Assembly (NCBI RefSeq): GCF_000757885.1
Contig: NZ_JQCR01000003.1
Span: 1,178,001 to 1,242,000 of the forward strand
Source: Paenibacillus wynnii
GTDB lineage: Bacteria > Bacillota > Bacilli > Paenibacillales > Paenibacillaceae
Direction: 5' to 3'
DNA length: 64,000 bases
Both the position numbers and the translations under genes were made by a program. The notes beneath the pieces are model-generated. The model did no database searches and was not told the DNA's origin. It was given only the letters and a program-made list of their open reading frames with translations. Positions within the stretch are counted from its first letter, which is position 1; every line of letters starts with the position of its first letter. Shown here in pieces: positions 34,341-43,470 of this stretch.

Positions 34341-35273
34341 TCACACAATTCCGCGAATTTCATCCAAAGAACGAATATTTTCCTGAATCATAAATTGCTC
34401 AAGCTCCTCAACAAGCTCGTTACCTGCCCGTAAATTCATGAAGTTATAAGTCCCAACCTGCACTACCGTAGCACCGGCCATAATAAATTCAATAATATCC
34501 GTTGCAGAAGTAATCCCGCCCATACCGATTACTGGAATAGTTACTCTTTTGGCAACTTGGTGAACCATCCTTAATGCGACCGGCTTGATGGCTGGCCCGG
34601 ATAGACCCGCATACAAATTATTGAATACACTGCTTCTGCGGCGCACATCTATTTTCATTCCGGAAATAGTATTAATAAGCGAGATAGCATCTGCACCTTC
34701 CTCCTGACACATGAAGGCCATATCTGCGATATCTTCCGCATTTGGTGACAACTTAACGGCCAGCGGCAGCTTAGTTGCCCCGCGCACGGCACGGACTACT
34801 TCCTGCGCAGCACAGGTCTTGACCCCAAAAGCAATGCCGCCCTCTTTAACATTAGGACAAGAAATATTCAACTCAATCATATCCACGGCCTTATTACCGG
34901 CAAGCATTCTCGCATCGGCGTCCTGCTGGATCAATTCCGCACCGCGAACATAATCATCCATTGTATTACCGCCCAGGTTAACCATTCTAACCGTATCAAG
35001 AGTCTCCCAGTAAGGGCATTCCTTCTCCAGAAAGGCAGCAACACCAGGATTCTCAAGTCCAACACTATTGAGCATTCCTGAAGCAGTTTCATATACTCGA
35101 GTTCCGGGATTCCCAGCTTTGGGATTTAAAGTTAGTCCTTTACCGGAGATCCCTCCAAGCTTGGACACATCATACAGCTTGCCATATTCCCGTCCGAACC
35201 CAAAGGTTCCAGAGGCCATCACAATAGGATTTTTAAAATGGACTTGTCCAATATTCGCGCTCAAATTAATCAT
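34341..35273 (-). CDS. pyrD: Dihydroorotate dehydrogenase, class 1B catalytic subunit
   Basis: A 310-residue FMN enzyme oxidising dihydroorotate to orotate in pyrimidine synthesis. Key segments are KNPIVMASGTFGFGREY, KGLTLNPKAGNPGTRV, ELNISCPNVKEGG (the catalytic cysteine of class 1B), VKLSPN and IPVIGMGGI. The ATG at 35273 overlaps the pyrK stop by eight bases and uses GAGGAGG inside pyrK. The heterotetramer with PyrK passes electrons to NAD. The gene pair is separate from the main pyr operon. Confidence 0.92.
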   Translation of the reverse strand: MINLSANIGQVHFKNPIVMASGTFGFGREYGKLYDVSKLGGISGKGLTLNPKAGNPGTRVYETASGMLNSVGLENPGVAAFLEKECPYWETLDTVRMVNLGGNTMDDYVRGAELIQQDADARMLAGNKAVDMIELNISCPNVKEGGIAFGVKTCAAQEVVRAVRGATKLPLAVKLSPNAEDIADMAFMCQEEGADAISLINTISGMKIDVRRRSSVFNNLYAGLSGPAIKPVALRMVHQVAKRVTIPVIGMGGITSATDIIEFIMAGATVVQVGTYNFMNLRAGNELVEELEQFMIQENIRSLDEIRGIV

Positions 35274-35970
35274 GGAAGACCACCTCCTCGGCCAAAAAGA
35301 CCGGACCATCCGTACATGCTTTACGCTGACCGTCGCGGCAAGAAACACTGCACACCAAGCAGGCCCCTATACCGCAGGCCATACGATTCTCCATGGACAG
35401 ATATACATTCGTTCTACTCCCTGCCGACTCCGCTGCGATACTCTTTAACTGGGCTGCCTTCAGCATAGGATGTGGTCCGCACACAAAGACATGGTCATAC
35501 TCCGAAAAATCCACGCTGTCTAATATTAATCCACCTACATCCACCGTTAGCTTATCGGTGTGGGAGCGGAAATCTTCGATCTGAAAAGGTTCACGGCTAA
35601 ATCCCAAATAGACATCACAGCTTGGAAGTTCCCGCGCACAATATAAAAGAGGTGCAATCCCAATCCCGCCGCCTACAAGAGCAATTCTTCCTTCTACAGC
35701 AGGAAAGCCGTTGCCGAAAGGACCTTCCAGCCCGATCGCATCACCCGGTTTTAATTCGGATAACAACTCTGTTCCTTCACCTACAACATGGTATAAAAAA
35801 TCAATGCTATTGTCGTTCACTAGGTTTATGCTAATAGGTCTTGACAAAAGCGGATAGGCTCCCCACGCACGCAGCATGTAGAACTGCCCGATATTGCCTC
35901 CATTTCCTCCCTCAACACTGAGGCGATACACTCCATCTGTCAGCCGCTCGTTACTAATCACCGTTCCCAC
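35266..35970 (-). CDS. pyrK: Dihydroorotate dehydrogenase electron-transfer subunit
   Basis: A 234-residue FAD and [2Fe-2S] protein. The FAD part holds MLRAWGAYPLLSRPISI (R-P-x-S motif), then VGGGIGIAPLLYCAR for pyridine nucleotide. The C-terminal iron-sulfur ligands are in CGIGACLVCSV and KACTDGPVF. GTG at 35970 sits nine bases after AAGGAG (35980-35985), so the TTG that opens the frame at 35988 is not used. It is upstream of pyrD. Confidence 0.9.
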   Translation of the reverse strand: MGTVISNERLTDGVYRLSVEGGNGGNIGQFYMLRAWGAYPLLSRPISINLVNDNSIDFLYHVVGEGTELLSELKPGDAIGLEGPFGNGFPAVEGRIALVGGGIGIAPLLYCARELPSCDVYLGFSREPFQIEDFRSHTDKLTVDVGGLILDSVDFSEYDHVFVCGPHPMLKAAQLKSIAAESAGSRTNVYLSMENRMACGIGACLVCSVSCRDGQRKACTDGPVFLAEEVVFHD

Positions 35971-36028
35971 GTTATCAAGCTCCTTCAAATTTAATCTTAT
36001 TAACCATGCCTTAGAAGGAGCTTAAAAT

Positions 36029-36046
36029 CTGTGACTTAGTTCACAG
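36029..36046. promoter_or_regulatory. CRP/FNR-type palindrome upstream of pyrK
   Basis: CTGTGA-CTTAGT-TCACAG contains an exact TGTGA-N6-TCACA core, the consensus for CRP/FNR-family regulators, 58 bases upstream of the pyrK start. It is also just beyond the namA stop, so a weak terminator stem is the alternative. Confidence 0.4.
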
Positions 36047-36056
36047 GGAGAAGATC

Positions 36057-37091
36057 CTACTTCCTTCTCCAAATGCCTCGTTCGTAAGGTTTAGGTACGT
36101 TATGGACACCACCGAGAGCTTCCTGAGCATGCAAGGTCCAGTAGGGATCGCTTAGCATTCCTCGTCCAATGGCTACAAGCTCTGCTTGTTCCTCATTTAC
36201 AATGGACTGTGCCTCTTGATAAGATTCAAGTCTTCCCACGGCTATAACTGGAACCTGCAGTCCGCTCCGAATATATTCCGCTAGACCCACTTGATAGGCA
36301 GAGCCTGCATTTGGACCCCCGTTGGAACCTATAGGTCCTTCACCACCTGATGACACATGGAACATATCAACACCCGCTGCCTTATAGCGGCGGCAGATAC
36401 CAAGAGCGTATTCAGTCCCGTATCCACCGTCGACATACTCCTTAGCCGATACTCTCATTAATAAGGGCATGTCAGCAGGAAGTTCCTCTTTGACTGCCGT
36501 AATTACCTGCTCACCAAAGAGTGCCAGGTCGGCCCCGTATTCATCATTTCTTGTATTTGTTAAAGGGGAATGGAACTGGTGAATAAGGTAACCGTGAGCC
36601 CCATGAATCTCTACAGTGTCAAAACCTGCCTCAACAGCCCTTCTTGCCGCCTGCCGGAAATCTTCTATTAATTCTTCAATCCCTTGGGCCGTTAGTGCCG
36701 CCGGCATCTTGGAACGTTCGTCAAAAGGGATTGCTGAGGGTGCTGCTGGCGGTTCGGCATCCTGCGCTTTACGTCCTGCATGTCCCAATTGGATGCCGAT
36801 TTTGGAACCATTGGCGTGTACACCCGCTGTGATTTTGCGATAGGACTCTATATGGTTGTCGCTCCAAATCCCAGTATCATTATTGGTGATACGCCCGTCC
36901 GGATGTATACCTGTCATCTCCACAATGATAAGGCCTGTACCCCCAACAGCTCGGCTCACATAGTGAACATAATGCCAGTCATTTGGGATTCCATCCTGAT
37001 TCTCTACTGCATACTGACACATCGGAGGCATGACCACACGGTTCTTCAATCTCATTCCCTTCAATTCATAAGGGGTGAATAAATCCGTCAT
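36057..37091 (-). CDS. namA: Old-yellow-enzyme-type NADPH dehydrogenase, NamA/YqjM-like
   Basis: A 344-residue FMN enzyme of the YqjM branch that reduces activated C=C bonds. Landmarks are NRVVMPPMCQYAV (with the redox-tuning cysteine), IGIQLGHAGRKA, EIHGAHGYLIHQFHSPLTN, SAKEYVDGGY and VGRLESYQEAQ. The usual HAAH at the substrate site is HGAH here, a small change. The ATG at 37091 follows GAAGGG; the open frame continues 23 codons further without a better site. It is 87 bases upstream of pyrK. Confidence 0.85.
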   Translation of the reverse strand: MTDLFTPYELKGMRLKNRVVMPPMCQYAVENQDGIPNDWHYVHYVSRAVGGTGLIIVEMTGIHPDGRITNNDTGIWSDNHIESYRKITAGVHANGSKIGIQLGHAGRKAQDAEPPAAPSAIPFDERSKMPAALTAQGIEELIEDFRQAARRAVEAGFDTVEIHGAHGYLIHQFHSPLTNTRNDEYGADLALFGEQVITAVKEELPADMPLLMRVSAKEYVDGGYGTEYALGICRRYKAAGVDMFHVSSGGEGPIGSNGGPNAGSAYQVGLAEYIRSGLQVPVIAVGRLESYQEAQSIVNEEQAELVAIGRGMLSDPYWTLHAQEALGGVHNVPKPYERGIWRRK

Positions 37092-37275
37092 CTTGCTGCA
37101 CCCTTCCCATTCTGCATAGTGTCTTAAGAAAAATACTCCTGTTCCATAGTATACACGCATTAATGATATCTAGAAATGCTTTGCAGGAGATCTGAGTGAG
37201 GCATATTTCCATTCAGGTTTGGGGATACCAACGGAATAAAAAGGTCCATTTATGAATCATCAAGGAGGTATGGGG

Positions 37276-38082
37276 ATGTCCATTAGGCTCGTGAAAAAGG
37301 TAGCCTTGTTACTCTTACTCAGCTTTATAATATCGGGCTTTCCAGCCCCTTCTTCAGAGGCCATACCCGTAACCGGCAAAGGTTCTGTACTCATCTCGAA
37401 ACAACAGAACAAGTTGAATAAAAAGAGACTCACCATGAGTCAGCTAATTCGCAAATATCCGGAGACAATCAAAACTGGGGGCCCGCGGATCAAATCCGTA
37501 GCCCTCACATTTGATGATGTTCCCGATCCAAGGTTCACCCCGCAGCTGCTTGATGTTCTGCGCAGGAATCATGTAAGAGCCACTTTTTTTGTTGTCGGCA
37601 GTCGTGCTAAGAAACATCCTGAACTGGTAGCCCGAATGGTCCGAGAAGGACATATTATCGGCAATCACTCGTATAATCACCCCCAGTTCCGAAAGCTTAG
37701 GATGAAAGAATTCAAGGTTCAAATTTTACGTACCGAGAATATCATTCAGAATATTGCCGGTTATAAGCCCAAGTTGATCCGGCCGCCTTATGGGGAAATT
37801 ACGGAACAACAGTTGAAATGGGCCAAATCACAGGGGTATAAAGTCGTGAATTGGAACGTGGACTCTCAAGATTGGAAGGGTCTACCCAAGGGGGAGGTTA
37901 AAGCCAATATCCTTTCTACTGCCGGTAAGGGGGCTATCATTCTTCAACACGGGGGTGGGGGCCAAGGAAGCCACCTGGAAGGGTCTATTCAAGCCTTGCC
38001 TGAGGTGATTGCCAAAATGAGGCAACGTGGCTACACGTTCGTTACGGTTCCTCAATTACTTCATGTTTCCAAAAGCAAATAA
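37276..38082 (+). CDS. Secreted polysaccharide deacetylase
   Basis: A 268-residue carbohydrate esterase 4 protein. The N-terminus is a signal peptide (VKKVALLLLLSFIISGF, cleavage near SSEA). The NodB motifs are all present: ALTFDDVPD, NHSYNHPQ (metal His-x3-His), LIRPPYGE, WNVDSQDW and AIILQHGGG. It would remove acetyl groups from peptidoglycan or chitin-like polymers outside the membrane. AAGGAGG at 37262-37268 best serves the ATG at 37276. It is monocistronic with a terminator. Confidence 0.87.
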   Translation: MSIRLVKKVALLLLLSFIISGFPAPSSEAIPVTGKGSVLISKQQNKLNKKRLTMSQLIRKYPETIKTGGPRIKSVALTFDDVPDPRFTPQLLDVLRRNHVRATFFVVGSRAKKHPELVARMVREGHIIGNHSYNHPQFRKLRMKEFKVQILRTENIIQNIAGYKPKLIRPPYGEITEQQLKWAKSQGYKVVNWNVDSQDWKGLPKGEVKANILSTAGKGAIILQHGGGGQGSHLEGSIQALPEVIAKMRQRGYTFVTVPQLLHVSKSK

Positions 38083-38088
38083 AAAAGC

Positions 38089-38124
38089 CCCACAACGTAG
38101 GAACAACGTAGGGGCTCTTTCTAA
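38089..38124. terminator. Intrinsic terminator, probably bidirectional
   Basis: AGCCCC with inner ACGT, paired with ACGT and GGGGCT, flanked by an A run before and a T-rich stretch after. It lies between the deacetylase gene and the convergent 3D-protein gene. Confidence 0.75.
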
Positions 38125-38143
38125 GACATGAAATATTGTTTTA

Positions 38144-38809
38144 TTATTGAATCACGTACAATTGTACATATTGAAAACCGAACTCTGACACAAAGCTTTG
38201 ACTGCCGGGTATGAAGATATCAATTCGGTTACCTTTAATTGCGCTACCCATATCCGTTGCAGTCGCCAGGAAAGCCTTCTTAGGCAGTCCAGGGTGCGAA
38301 TGGGCGGTGACCAGAACCTTGGTGCCTAGAGGAATCACATCCGGGTCAACAGCGATAGTCCCAAGCTTAAGAGGATTTCCAAAGTAGTCCACGGGTCCCC
38401 ATTTGCCGTTTTCGCTGGCCGCTGATGAATACGCTGTAGCTTTGACCTGTATTGTTTTTTCATAGCTAAATTCTTTGCCCCAGGCTTGGACTGTCTTGCT
38501 CTTCGGCTCTACACTTAGACTGGCAGTTATCACCTTAGGTTTAACAACCTCTGTCTGTACTGAAGTTGCCACCTTGGCTTTGCCCGGAATAATCAGCTTC
38601 AATCCCGGATAGATATTAAGGGGCTGAACCTTAGGATTGGATTTCATGAGTTGGTTCATGTTCACACCGTACTGCTTAGAAAGGGTATAAAAGGTGTTTC
38701 CTTCAGTAGCGATATGAATTCCATCCGCTTGTGCGGGTGCGGCATGCAGCAGCACACTTATTCCAAGAACGGTTGCGAGTGACTTAAATACTGAAAATTT
38801 AATTTTCAT
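38144..38809 (-). CDS. Secreted LysM and 3D-domain protein
   Basis: A 221-residue exported protein. A signal peptide (ATVLGISVLLHAAPAQA) is followed by one LysM-like repeat (FYTLSKQYGVNMNQLMKSNP, then YPGLKLIIPG) that binds peptidoglycan. The C-terminal 3D domain has VKATAYSSAASENG, GTIAVDPDVIPLGTKV and DMGSAIKGNRIDIF with the three conserved aspartates. The family acts as muralytic or wall-remodelling enzymes, as in YocH and stationary-phase survival proteins. It is monocistronic. Confidence 0.85.
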   Translation of the reverse strand: MKIKFSVFKSLATVLGISVLLHAAPAQADGIHIATEGNTFYTLSKQYGVNMNQLMKSNPKVQPLNIYPGLKLIIPGKAKVATSVQTEVVKPKVITASLSVEPKSKTVQAWGKEFSYEKTIQVKATAYSSAASENGKWGPVDYFGNPLKLGTIAVDPDVIPLGTKVLVTAHSHPGLPKKAFLATATDMGSAIKGNRIDIFIPGSQSFVSEFGFQYVQLYVIQ

Positions 38810-39040
38810 ACTTTAAAGTAATCCTCCTTGAACCTTCTATGTATAGTTAACGACAACACTGAATATATCACAACTTTGTAACTTATGCTCAAGAAATTGT
38901 TACCATTTCGCAATAACTGCAGATTTAAATTTATTTTTCGCTGAATTTTAACATTCCGTTAACAAATCTTTCTTCAGTAAATAGTAGAATGGTAGAATAC
39001 TATAGAAACATAAAGATAATGAACCAACTTTGGAGGGTCT

Positions 39041-41158
39041 ATGAACGAAGAAGAGAAAAAAAATATAAACCACAGCACCCCGGCAACCGCTTATTTAAAC
39101 AGGGACTTAAGCTGGATAGAATTTAACAGACGTGTGCTTGCAGAGGCGCAGGACCAGGATAATCCACTGTTAGAGCGAGCTCGATTCCTGGCGATTGTGT
39201 CGAGTAATTTAGATGAGTTCATCAGTGTTCGCGTAGCTGGAATTCAGGATCAGATCCGTGCAGGCTATACAAAAATGGATTTCACAGGCTATACTCCATC
39301 CGGTCTTTACAAACGTCTTATTAAACGTGTCACCAAAATCATTGCCGATCAATATCGCATTTTTAAGGACATTTCTCGGCAATTGCATAAGGAAGGTATC
39401 GTATTCGTCAATTATGAGGATCTTACACAAGCTCAGGAACTGGCTGCGGAACAATACTACCGGGATATTATTTTCCCTGTTCTAACTCCAATGGCCGTTG
39501 ATCAGAGCAGACCCTTCCCGCTCGTGCATAGCCAGTTTATCTATCTGGCTGTCGTGCTCCTTAGTAAAAATAATCACGAAGAGGAACCATATTTTGCAAT
39601 CCTGCAAATTCCGTCCAACCTGCCGCGGTGTATTCCGCTTCCTCATCGTTCCAATAGTAAGAAAAGGCAATTTGTTTTTATTGAGGATGTAATCAGGCAG
39701 CATATTCAAACGCTATTTAGCGGCTATGAGCCGGTAGCTGTTAATGAATTTCGATTAACTCGAAATTCGGACCTCACGATTGACGAGGAAGGTGCCGAGG
39801 ACCTGCTGGAGGAAATTGAAAAGGAATTGCGCAAACGACGGAGAGGTGTTCCTGCCCGTTTGGAGGTACAAAAGGGTATCCATCCGTATGCGCTTGAGCA
39901 GCTTCAGGCTGAATTTGAAATTGATGATTTCGTATTTGAAGTAGAAGGTCCGCTTGATCTCGGGTTTCTAAGGAATTTCGCCGGAAGTCTTAAAGGGTTC
40001 AGCTATCTGAATTTCCCTACAATTGAGCCTGCCTACCCTGCTGAGTTCGATGAAAATGAAGATTTCTTTGAGGTTCTGCGTGAACGGGATGTACTTGTTT
40101 ATCACCCTTATGAATCCTTTGATGCCATGACCGATTTTATTACACAGGCCTCCGAGGATGAACAGGTTATGGCAATCAAAATGACACTTTATCGTGTTAG
40201 CGGCAAATCGCCTCTTATCACGGCTCTCGCCAATGCTGCCGAATCCGGGAAGCAGGTTACGGTAGTTGTAGAGCTGAAGGCCCGATTCGACGAGGAACGA
40301 AATATTGCTTGGGCACGCAAGCTGGAGCAATCCGGGTGTCACGTAGTCTATGGTTTGGTCGGACTTAAAACTCATGCCAAAATAACACTTATTGTTCGCC
40401 AGGAAGGCCCGGAATTGCGCCGGTATGTTCATGTAGGCACTGGAAACTATAACGATAGTACAGCCAAAGCTTATACAGACCTCAGTCTGTTCACCTCTGA
40501 GCATCAAATTGGATTGGATGCTTCAGAGCTGTTTAATCAAATGACAGGCTATTCCGCAAATTACGACTGGAATTCCTTCATAGTTGCACCTACCAACATG
40601 AGCCTCTCCTTACAAAGGTTAATGCATCGTGAAGCCGCACATGCTGCCGCAGGGAGACCCGCACGGATCATCGCCAAGATGAACTCACTCTCCAATCAAC
40701 CGGTCATTGACGATCTGTACAGCGCGGCTCAGGCCGGTGTTGATATTGACTTGATTATTCGCGGGGTTTGCTGTCTGCGTCCGGGTATCCCAGGCTTAAG
40801 CGAGCGAATTTCCGTGCGAAGTATTGTAGACCGATTCTTGGAGCATTCACGTATATATTATTTTGAGAACGGGGGCAAACCTGAGGTGTACTTATCCAGT
40901 GCAGACTGGATGACACGCAATCTTACCCGCCGGATTGAACTGATGTGCCCCGTGTTGAATAGTGATATCCGCAAACAAATTGTTAAGATCCTGGAACTAT
41001 CTCTCAAAGACAATGTGAAGTCAAGTTTCCTTCAATTCAACGGAAATTATGAACGTCCGGACGACAAAAAGGCCCCTTTCCGGAGCCAGTTTGCTGCAAT
41101 GGATGTTAGGTATTGGAAGGGAAATCGAGTTTTACTTTCAAATCCCAAACATTCTTAA
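39041..41158 (+). CDS. ppk: Polyphosphate kinase
   Basis: A 705-residue PPK1 that reversibly polymerises ATP gamma-phosphate into polyphosphate. The N-terminal segment is LNRDLSWIEFNRRVL. The catalytic histidine region is LKTHAKITLIV (His about residue 445), and the second histidine is in HVGTGNYNDSTAKAYTD (about 464). The PLD-like C-terminal half is complete to FLQFNGNYERP. GGAGGG precedes the ATG. It is convergent with ppx, and their 3' ends overlap by 53 bases. Confidence 0.93.
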   Translation: MNEEEKKNINHSTPATAYLNRDLSWIEFNRRVLAEAQDQDNPLLERARFLAIVSSNLDEFISVRVAGIQDQIRAGYTKMDFTGYTPSGLYKRLIKRVTKIIADQYRIFKDISRQLHKEGIVFVNYEDLTQAQELAAEQYYRDIIFPVLTPMAVDQSRPFPLVHSQFIYLAVVLLSKNNHEEEPYFAILQIPSNLPRCIPLPHRSNSKKRQFVFIEDVIRQHIQTLFSGYEPVAVNEFRLTRNSDLTIDEEGAEDLLEEIEKELRKRRRGVPARLEVQKGIHPYALEQLQAEFEIDDFVFEVEGPLDLGFLRNFAGSLKGFSYLNFPTIEPAYPAEFDENEDFFEVLRERDVLVYHPYESFDAMTDFITQASEDEQVMAIKMTLYRVSGKSPLITALANAAESGKQVTVVVELKARFDEERNIAWARKLEQSGCHVVYGLVGLKTHAKITLIVRQEGPELRRYVHVGTGNYNDSTAKAYTDLSLFTSEHQIGLDASELFNQMTGYSANYDWNSFIVAPTNMSLSLQRLMHREAAHAAAGRPARIIAKMNSLSNQPVIDDLYSAAQAGVDIDLIIRGVCCLRPGIPGLSERISVRSIVDRFLEHSRIYYFENGGKPEVYLSSADWMTRNLTRRIELMCPVLNSDIRKQIVKILELSLKDNVKSSFLQFNGNYERPDDKKAPFRSQFAAMDVRYWKGNRVLLSNPKHS

Positions 41159-42635
41159 AGGCCTTCAGGGCGTTCTCAATGTCTTCTACACCAAGTAGCG
41201 GGCCGTGAACGCCCTTGAGGTTAATGTCTAGATTATTACCGCGTAAATGAGCTTCTAGATCAGTTACAACACCGGTCTCACTGCCATCCAGTGCGATACT
41301 TAGTTGGACCAGTGTCCCTAGCTTATGAATCCACTCTTCGTCGGAAGCCAGCAAAATGTCCTTGTGCGTCATGGACAATTTCTGCTTCCGGCTTTTTGTG
41401 CTATAAGAGGCGATCAAAGCACACAGGATAAGCTGGCGATGGGATAGCCCACGTATAGGTGAATTCATCAACCAATAACGAGTATGGCGTTTGGATTGGT
41501 AATAATTAATATTGGAACCGGTCCGATGCAGCATAATAGAGATGTAAATCAACATCTCCTGCTCCTCTGTATTACCTCCATTTTTCAACGAGCCAAAAAG
41601 ACGGTTAGCCAGCTTGCATACATGATCTAAATGACGTTTGGAGGCATGGATATCGAAGCTTAGAATAGTTCCCAGACTGTACTCTAGTGCACTGTCACGC
41701 ACCGGAGCCTCAGGCTTGAGCAAATCATGCAGCATCCCTTCGCGGAGACCCTCTCCGCTGATTATTGCACTGCTCGCTCCAATATATTGATATACCGTTT
41801 GAAAGATGATTAACCCCGACACGATGATATCCGCCCGGCTTTTAGACAAGCCATCCAGATCCTTACGCTTCTCAAAGGGCATTTCAGGCAAGAGACTCAT
41901 AAAGCGTTCAATAGTTTCACTGGACATGGTATACCCGTGCGAGTTCGGCAATGAATATTCCCGCTGCTTCTGATCTAGCTTACCCAATGAGCGAAGCGTA
42001 CCCCCAAGCCCAAACAAAGGTAACCCTGTACCGGTATTCAGCCAGGAATGCTCCACTAATCGTCCGATTACATAAGCTTGGAGCTTGCGGACCTGATCCG
42101 CATTCCAATTACCGCCAAGTCCAAACATAACATTGGTATTCACTGCTCCAAAGGAAAGGGAAATACTATGTTCATAGCGGCGTCCGCGGAATAAGGTAAT
42201 CTCCGTACTCCCTCCGCCAATATCTATGACAAAGCCATCCTCAATATCAAAGGTGTTAATGACCCCAAGAAATCCAAAGTAGGCTTCCTGATACCCACTG
42301 ATTACTTCAATAGGAATGGATGAAGCTTCTGATAAATAGGTAATAATCTCTTCGGAGTTAGCCGCATTACGAATCGCTGCAGTTGCCCCGGCTCTTACTT
42401 TATCAACCCCAAAAGCCTGGCATACTTCTTTAAATTGCATTAGAACCGGGACTACAGTTTTCATGTCCTTCTGCTCGAGTCGTCCCTCTTTGGTAATCTT
42501 CTCACTCAGACGGGCTGAGCTCTTACATTCCTTGATTATTTTATATCCACCTTCCGGTGTCGTATCATATATCACAAGGCGAATGGAGTTGGATCCGATA
42601 TCAATTATGCCAATTCGGCAGAGGTTATCTCCCAT
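41106..42635 (-). CDS. ppx: Exopolyphosphatase, Ppx/GppA family
   Basis: A 509-residue enzyme releasing phosphate from polyphosphate ends (or pppGpp). The ASKHA-fold N-terminus shows IGIIDIGSNSIRLVIYD and the second phosphate loop FVIDIGGGSTEITLFRG. The C-terminal ~200 residues are HD-like and helical. The ATG at 42635 follows AAAGGAG by 11 bases. It stands tail to tail with ppk with a 53-base coding overlap, so opposing transcripts could modulate each other. Confidence 0.9.
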   Translation of the reverse strand: MGDNLCRIGIIDIGSNSIRLVIYDTTPEGGYKIIKECKSSARLSEKITKEGRLEQKDMKTVVPVLMQFKEVCQAFGVDKVRAGATAAIRNAANSEEIITYLSEASSIPIEVISGYQEAYFGFLGVINTFDIEDGFVIDIGGGSTEITLFRGRRYEHSISLSFGAVNTNVMFGLGGNWNADQVRKLQAYVIGRLVEHSWLNTGTGLPLFGLGGTLRSLGKLDQKQREYSLPNSHGYTMSSETIERFMSLLPEMPFEKRKDLDGLSKSRADIIVSGLIIFQTVYQYIGASSAIISGEGLREGMLHDLLKPEAPVRDSALEYSLGTILSFDIHASKRHLDHVCKLANRLFGSLKNGGNTEEQEMLIYISIMLHRTGSNINYYQSKRHTRYWLMNSPIRGLSHRQLILCALIASYSTKSRKQKLSMTHKDILLASDEEWIHKLGTLVQLSIALDGSETGVVTDLEAHLRGNNLDINLKGVHGPLLGVEDIENALKAFKNVWDLKVKLDFPSNT

Positions 42636-42697
42636 TAATGTATGTACTCCTTTATTAAGTCGATTGACCATCTATTATACATGGTTCATATGCATAA

Positions 42698-42738
42698 ATG
42701 AAACGGCCTCCGGGAATGGTCACCGAGGGCCGTTTCAA
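42698..42738. terminator. Intrinsic terminator of the amino acid ABC operon
   Basis: GAAACGGCCTC with GAGGGCCGTTTC, an 11-base-pair-class stem between the start of ppx and the end of the ABC ATPase gene. Confidence 0.7.
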
Positions 42739-42747
42739 TCACTATGA

Positions 42748-43470
42748 TTACAGAACCTTACTTAAGAAGTCCTGTGTCCGTATATTCTTCGGATTTCCGA
42801 ATACTTCCGCAGGAGTGCCCTGCTCTACGATGACTCCGCCGTCCATGAAAAGGATACGATCTCCTACCTCACGAGCAAAGCCCATCTCATGCGTAACAAT
42901 AATCATCGTCATTCCGTCTTCAGCCAGCTTTTTCATAACCTCGAGAACTTCGCCGACCATTTCCGGGTCAAGTGCTGACGTAGGTTCATCGAACAGCATC
43001 ACATGGGGCTGCATCGCAAGCGCCCGAGCAATCGCGATCCGCTGCTTTTGTCCACCGGACAGCTGAGAAGGGTATGCATCTTTTTTATCCTCAAGTCCCA
43101 CTGTTCTAAGTAGTTCCATTGCTATTTTCTCTGCTTCGCTTGGTTGGATCTTCTTTACTTTAACCGGAGCTAACATAATGTTTTGCAGTACGGTTTTGTG
43201 AGGGAACAGGTTAAATTGCTGGAACACCATGCCCATTTTCTCTCGAGTGATGTTGATATCATGCTTCTTAGCTGTAATAGATTGGCCTTCAAAACTAATA
43301 TCACCGCCAGTAGGCTGCTCCAGAAGGTTCAGACAACGCAGAAAAGTACTTTTACCCGACCCGCTGGGTCCAATAACAACGACAACCTCACCTTTTTGGA
43401 CTTCCAAATCGATGCCTTTAAGGATTTCCAGCTTTCCAAAGTGCTTTTGTAAGTTTTTAACCTCGATCAT
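42748..43470 (-). CDS. Polar amino acid ABC importer, ATP-binding protein
   Basis: A 240-residue ATPase of the GlnQ/ArtM group. Walker A is GPSGSGKSTFLR, the signature is LSGGQKQRIAIARAL, Walker B is VMLFDEPTSALDP, and the H-loop is IIVTHEMGFA. It energises import of a polar amino acid with the membrane and binding proteins encoded upstream. AAAGGAGG supports the ATG, which overlaps the permease gene by 14 bases. Confidence 0.9.
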   Translation of the reverse strand: MIEVKNLQKHFGKLEILKGIDLEVQKGEVVVVIGPSGSGKSTFLRCLNLLEQPTGGDISFEGQSITAKKHDINITREKMGMVFQQFNLFPHKTVLQNIMLAPVKVKKIQPSEAEKIAMELLRTVGLEDKKDAYPSQLSGGQKQRIAIARALAMQPHVMLFDEPTSALDPEMVGEVLEVMKKLAEDGMTMIIVTHEMGFAREVGDRILFMDGGVIVEQGTPAEVFGNPKNIRTQDFLSKVL

